Assembly: GCA_017463035.1 (NCBI GenBank)
Contig: JAFTPY010000052.1
Location: forward strand, 1 to 7,739
Direction: 5' to 3'
From: Lachnospiraceae bacterium
Lineage (GTDB): Bacteria > Bacillota > Clostridia > Lachnospirales > Lachnospiraceae
Length of the DNA stretch: 7,739 bases
Shown: positions 5,406-7,739 of the stretch, one piece after another
How positions within the stretch are numbered: position 1 is the first letter of the stretch
Layout: every line of letters begins with the position of its first letter
Position numbers and translations under genes: made by a program
The notes under the pieces: model-generated
What the model saw: only the letters and a program-made list of their open reading frames with translations
What the model was told of the DNA's origin: nothing
Databases searched by the model: none

Positions 5406-5450
5406 AATGTTTCAAACAATGAGACGTTGTCCCGATGTTCCACTTTCCGC

Positions 5451-5479
5451 TGGACTTCTTGCCAAAAGTGTACTATGAT
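5451..5479 (+). promoter_or_regulatory. Candidate pncB promoter
   Basis: TGGACT (5451-5456), a 17-bp spacer, and TATGAT (5474-5479). It matches 4 of 6 and 5 of 6 consensus positions and lies about 45 bp before the pncB start. An alternative reading, TTGCCA-16-TATACA, overlaps it. Confidence 0.55.
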
Positions 5480-5494
5480 ATATACACGTATTAT

Positions 5495-5507
5495 CGCGCG
5501 TTGCGCG
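5495..5507 (+). other. Short GC hairpin just before the pncB ribosome binding site
   Basis: CGCGC-gtt-GCGCG, a perfect 5-bp stem in otherwise AT-rich sequence, ending 3 nt before the A-rich AGGAGG (5511-5516). In the 5' end of the mRNA it could protect the transcript or set spacing. A regulatory role is not shown. Confidence 0.45.
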
Positions 5508-5522
5508 AAAAGGAGGTACCTT

Positions 5523-6986
5523 ATGACCGAACGTAATCTTACCCTGCTGACCGACTTCTACGAAATCACCATGATGCAGGGCTATTTTAAAGAAAACAGA
5601 AACGATATCGTGGTCTTTGATGCGTTTTACAGACGTAACCCGTCCGAGGGCGGCTACGCCGTTTGTGCGGGTCTTGCCCAGGTCATTGATTATATTAAGA
5701 ATTTGCATTTTGATAAGGAAGATATTGATTATCTGCGGGATACCGGAATGTTTGACGAAGATTTCCTTGGCTATTTAGCGAACTTCCGCTTTACCGGCAG
5801 TATTTACGCTATCCCGGAGGGTACGGTAGTATTCCCGATGGAGCCGTTGGTTAAGGTCATTGCGCCGATTATGGAAGCACAGTTTGTGGAGACGGCGCTT
5901 CTTACCATGGTAAATCATCAAAGCCTTATTGCCACCAAGGCTGCCCGGGTGTGCTTTGCGGCAAAGAACGGCGGTGTCATGGAGTTCGGCCTTCGCCGGG
6001 CGCAAGGTCCGGATGCCGGCATCTACGGTGCCAGGGCAGCGGTTATCGGCGGTTGCATCGGCACCAGCAATGTACTGGCAGCCCAGGAGTTCTCGGTTCC
6101 GGCTCTCGGCACCCATGCCCACAGCTGGATTATGAGCTTCCCGGATGAACTGACTGCGTTCCGCACCTATGCAAGTCTCTATCCGCAGAATGCAACGCTT
6201 TTGGTAGACACTTACGATACCCTTCGTTCCGGTGTTCCTAACGCCATCAAGGTGTTTACGGAGCTTCGGGATGCCGGCAAAATGCCGACCCGTTACGGCA
6301 TCCGCCTTGACAGCGGCGACCTTTCCTACCTTTCCAAAAAGGCAAGAAAAATGCTTGACGAAGCCGGCTTTACGGACGCCACCATCTGTGCCTCCAGTGA
6401 TTTGGACGAATTTATTATCGAGTCCCTGAATTTGCAGGGTGCAAAAATCGATACCTGGGGTGTAGGCACCAACCTCATTACCTCCAAGGATTGTCCGGCC
6501 TTCGGCGGCGTGTATAAGCTGGCTGCCATTGAGGAAAACGGAGCCTTTACTCCAAAGATTAAACTTTCGGAAAACCCTGCAAAGATTACGAACCCGGGCA
6601 ACAAAACCGTGTTCCGTATTTATGATAAGGAAACCGGAAAGATTAAAGCAGATGTTATCGCATTTGCTGACGAGACCATAAACGAGTCCGAGCCGCTTCT
6701 GCTGTTCGACCCGGTGGATACCTGGAAAAAGACCCAACTGGAACCGGGCACCTTTACCGTACGGGAGCTGTTGGTTCCGGTATTTGTAGACGGTGTCTGC
6801 GTGTATGAATCCCCTTCCGTCATGGAAATCCGGGACTACTGTACCAAGGAAAAGGATACTCTTTGGGAGGAGACGAAGCGTTTTGCAAATCCGCAAAAGG
6901 TATTTATCGATCTTTCCGAGCGGTTGTACAAAACAAAGCAGGAGCTTTTGGATAAGATTCATTCCGAGAGCAGACGTCATTCCTAA
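5523..6986 (+). CDS. pncB: Nicotinate phosphoribosyltransferase (487 aa)
   Basis: Converts nicotinate and PRPP to nicotinate mononucleotide with ATP hydrolysis, the first step of the Preiss-Handler NAD salvage pathway, in the cytoplasm. Family landmarks: the N-terminal LLTDFYEITMMQGY (8-21) and FDAFYRRNP (32-40), which begin the substrate domain; MEFGLRRAQG (153-162); and GTHAHSW (196-202), where H200 aligns, by my reading, with the phosphorylated His of the family. Then come LLVDTYDT (226-233), RLDSGDL (261-267) and the phosphate-binding GVGTNLITS (313-321). The length fits the Gram-positive long form of about 490 aa. The start is ATG 5523, 6 nt after AGGAGG (5511-5516); upstream in-frame codons lack a ribosome site and run through the promoter. 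The carboxypeptidase gene starts 14 bp after its stop, probably co-transcribed. No NAD riboswitch was recognised. Confidence 0.96.
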   Translation: MTERNLTLLTDFYEITMMQGYFKENRNDIVVFDAFYRRNPSEGGYAVCAGLAQVIDYIKNLHFDKEDIDYLRDTGMFDEDFLGYLANFRFTGSIYAIPEGTVVFPMEPLVKVIAPIMEAQFVETALLTMVNHQSLIATKAARVCFAAKNGGVMEFGLRRAQGPDAGIYGARAAVIGGCIGTSNVLAAQEFSVPALGTHAHSWIMSFPDELTAFRTYASLYPQNATLLVDTYDTLRSGVPNAIKVFTELRDAGKMPTRYGIRLDSGDLSYLSKKARKMLDEAGFTDATICASSDLDEFIIESLNLQGAKIDTWGVGTNLITSKDCPAFGGVYKLAAIEENGAFTPKIKLSENPAKITNPGNKTVFRIYDKETGKIKADVIAFADETINESEPLLLFDPVDTWKKTQLEPGTFTVRELLVPVFVDGVCVYESPSVMEIRDYCTKEKDTLWEETKRFANPQKVFIDLSERLYKTKQELLDKIHSESRRHS

Positions 6987-7000
6987 GAAAGAAGGATTTC

Positions 7001-7739
7001 ATGAAGAAATATAGTAAACTTCTTGCCATCCCGGCTGCCTTATGGGCACTTAGTCTTAGCTTGGCCCTGCCGGCGGGAGGTTGTAACCGCAGTACCCCCG
7101 GTTCCGAGCCCATAGTTACGGGCACCGATGAGTCTGCACATACGAAAAATATTACACCGGCTGTAACTCCGGGGGAGGGACAGTCCGGCACACAGACCCC
7201 GGGGGAGGCAGACAAGGATGTGGCAGCAACAGCAACGCCGGAAGCAACTCTGACTCCGACTGCGACACCGGAACCGACCGAGGCTCCTACTCCTACCCCG
7301 ATTACAGTAAACACGGATACCTCTACGATTACTTATCTGGTGAACCGGGAATACCCTCTGCCGGAGGGGTTTGTTCCGGAGGGGCTGACCACGCCGGATG
7401 TGCTGTTCCCGTTTGCCGATACAAGCATCGACAAAGCAAAAATGACACCGGAGGCCGGGGAAGCACTGGCTCTCCTGTTTGACGCGGCCTACGACGAAGC
7501 AAAGCTTACCCTGTACGGTGTTTCCGCATATCGTTCCTACGCTCGTCAGTATACAATTTATGCCACCAATCTGGTGACTCAGTGCATTGCCCATACCAAC
7601 CGCTATTCCGCAGCTCCGGGCAGAAGCGAGCATCAGACCGGACTGGCCATCGACATTTCCTGTGCTTCGGAGGGCTTCGGTCTGGAAACCACCTTTGCGG
7701 ATACGCCGGAAGGCATCTGGGTGGCGGAAAATGCCCACC
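7001..7739 (+). CDS. VanY-type D-Ala-D-Ala carboxypeptidase lipoprotein, N-terminal 246 residues (3' end beyond window)
   Basis: Likely trims the terminal D-Ala of peptidoglycan stem peptides at the outer face of the membrane (M15B/VanY family). The signal peptide has a basic start (MKKYSK), a hydrophobic core and a lipobox-like PAGGC with the lipidated Cys at residue 28. A low-complexity Thr/Pro/Glu linker follows (about 29-108), with repeated TP and TPE units. The catalytic domain starts near residue 112 and shows SAYRSYARQ (175-183) and the zinc motif SEHQTGLAID (209-218), i.e. SxHxxGxxxD with His211 and Asp218. It ends in WVAENAH at the edge, leading into the expected third zinc ligand outside the window. 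The start ATG 7001 follows GAAGGA at a short distance. It is 14 bp after pncB with no terminator or clear promoter between, so it is probably in the same transcript. Confidence 0.93.
   Translation, partial: MKKYSKLLAIPAALWALSLSLALPAGGCNRSTPGSEPIVTGTDESAHTKNITPAVTPGEGQSGTQTPGEADKDVAATATPEATLTPTATPEPTEAPTPTPITVNTDTSTITYLVNREYPLPEGFVPEGLTTPDVLFPFADTSIDKAKMTPEAGEALALLFDAAYDEAKLTLYGVSAYRSYARQYTIYATNLVTQCIAHTNRYSAAPGRSEHQTGLAIDISCASEGFGLETTFADTPEGIWVAENAH

Noticed and set aside
5421..5435. Imperfect dyad ACAATG-aga-CGTTGT after the ATPase gene as terminator or operator
   Set aside because: One mismatch in a 6-bp stem, no T-tract, and no known nicotinate-regulator pattern recognised. Too weak to annotate.
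5427..5522. Earlier in-frame start for pncB, adding 32 residues
   Set aside because: It covers the candidate promoter and the GC hairpin and lacks a ribosome binding site. ATG 5523 has AGGAGG at proper spacing and begins at the conserved N-terminus.
5775..6980. A 401-codon minus-strand open frame opposite pncB
   Set aside because: pncB is a clear full-length enzyme with a ribosome binding site on the plus strand. The opposite frame reads as a low-similarity shadow made possible by codon bias.

Overview
This window looks like chromosomal DNA from a low-to-mid GC Firmicute of class Clostridia, most likely Lachnospiraceae. The grounds are strong AGGAGG ribosome binding sites, a T-box leader in front of a class I tRNA synthetase gene, a clostridial-type long nicotinate phosphoribosyltransferase, a Thr/Pro-linker VanY-type lipoprotein and an AAA/DUF4143 ATPase. 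The family assignment is inference; no rRNA or other marker is present.

Left part, minus strand (1-2074): the first 476 codons of ileS (isoleucyl-tRNA synthetase) run off the left edge. Upstream lies a long leader of about 610 nt. It starts from a near-perfect sigma-A promoter (TTGACA-17-TATACT). It then carries an isoleucine T-box riboswitch: Stem I, an AUC specifier, a UGGU acceptor-pairing bulge, and an antiterminator competing with a terminator. Between the terminator and the ileS ribosome binding site sits an unexplained 229-bp inverted-repeat element with two strong internal hairpins exposing GGA. This element is the most unusual feature of the window.

Middle part, minus strand (2082-3858): three closely packed small membrane-protein genes of unknown function (92, 112 and 130 aa) form a likely operon behind an extended -10 promoter. 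The 92- and 112-aa products are tandem paralogues. Upstream is a separately promoted 183-aa protein with an N-terminal membrane anchor, also unrecognised.

Right part, plus strand (3889-7739): a divergent intergenic region holds three direct repeats at an exact 33-bp period, the last forming the -35 region of the promoter for an AAA ATPase with a C-terminal DUF4143/PD-(D/E)XK-like domain. pncB (nicotinate phosphoribosyltransferase, NAD salvage) follows with its own promoter. A D-Ala-D-Ala carboxypeptidase-like (VanY) lipoprotein gene starts 14 bp after pncB and runs off the right edge.

No rRNA, tRNA, CRISPR array, transposase gene or phage gene was seen. The genes do not form one pathway. ileS, pncB and the carboxypeptidase are housekeeping or cell-envelope functions; the section 2082-5405 (small membrane proteins, anchored protein, ATPase/nuclease-like protein) is accessory in character.
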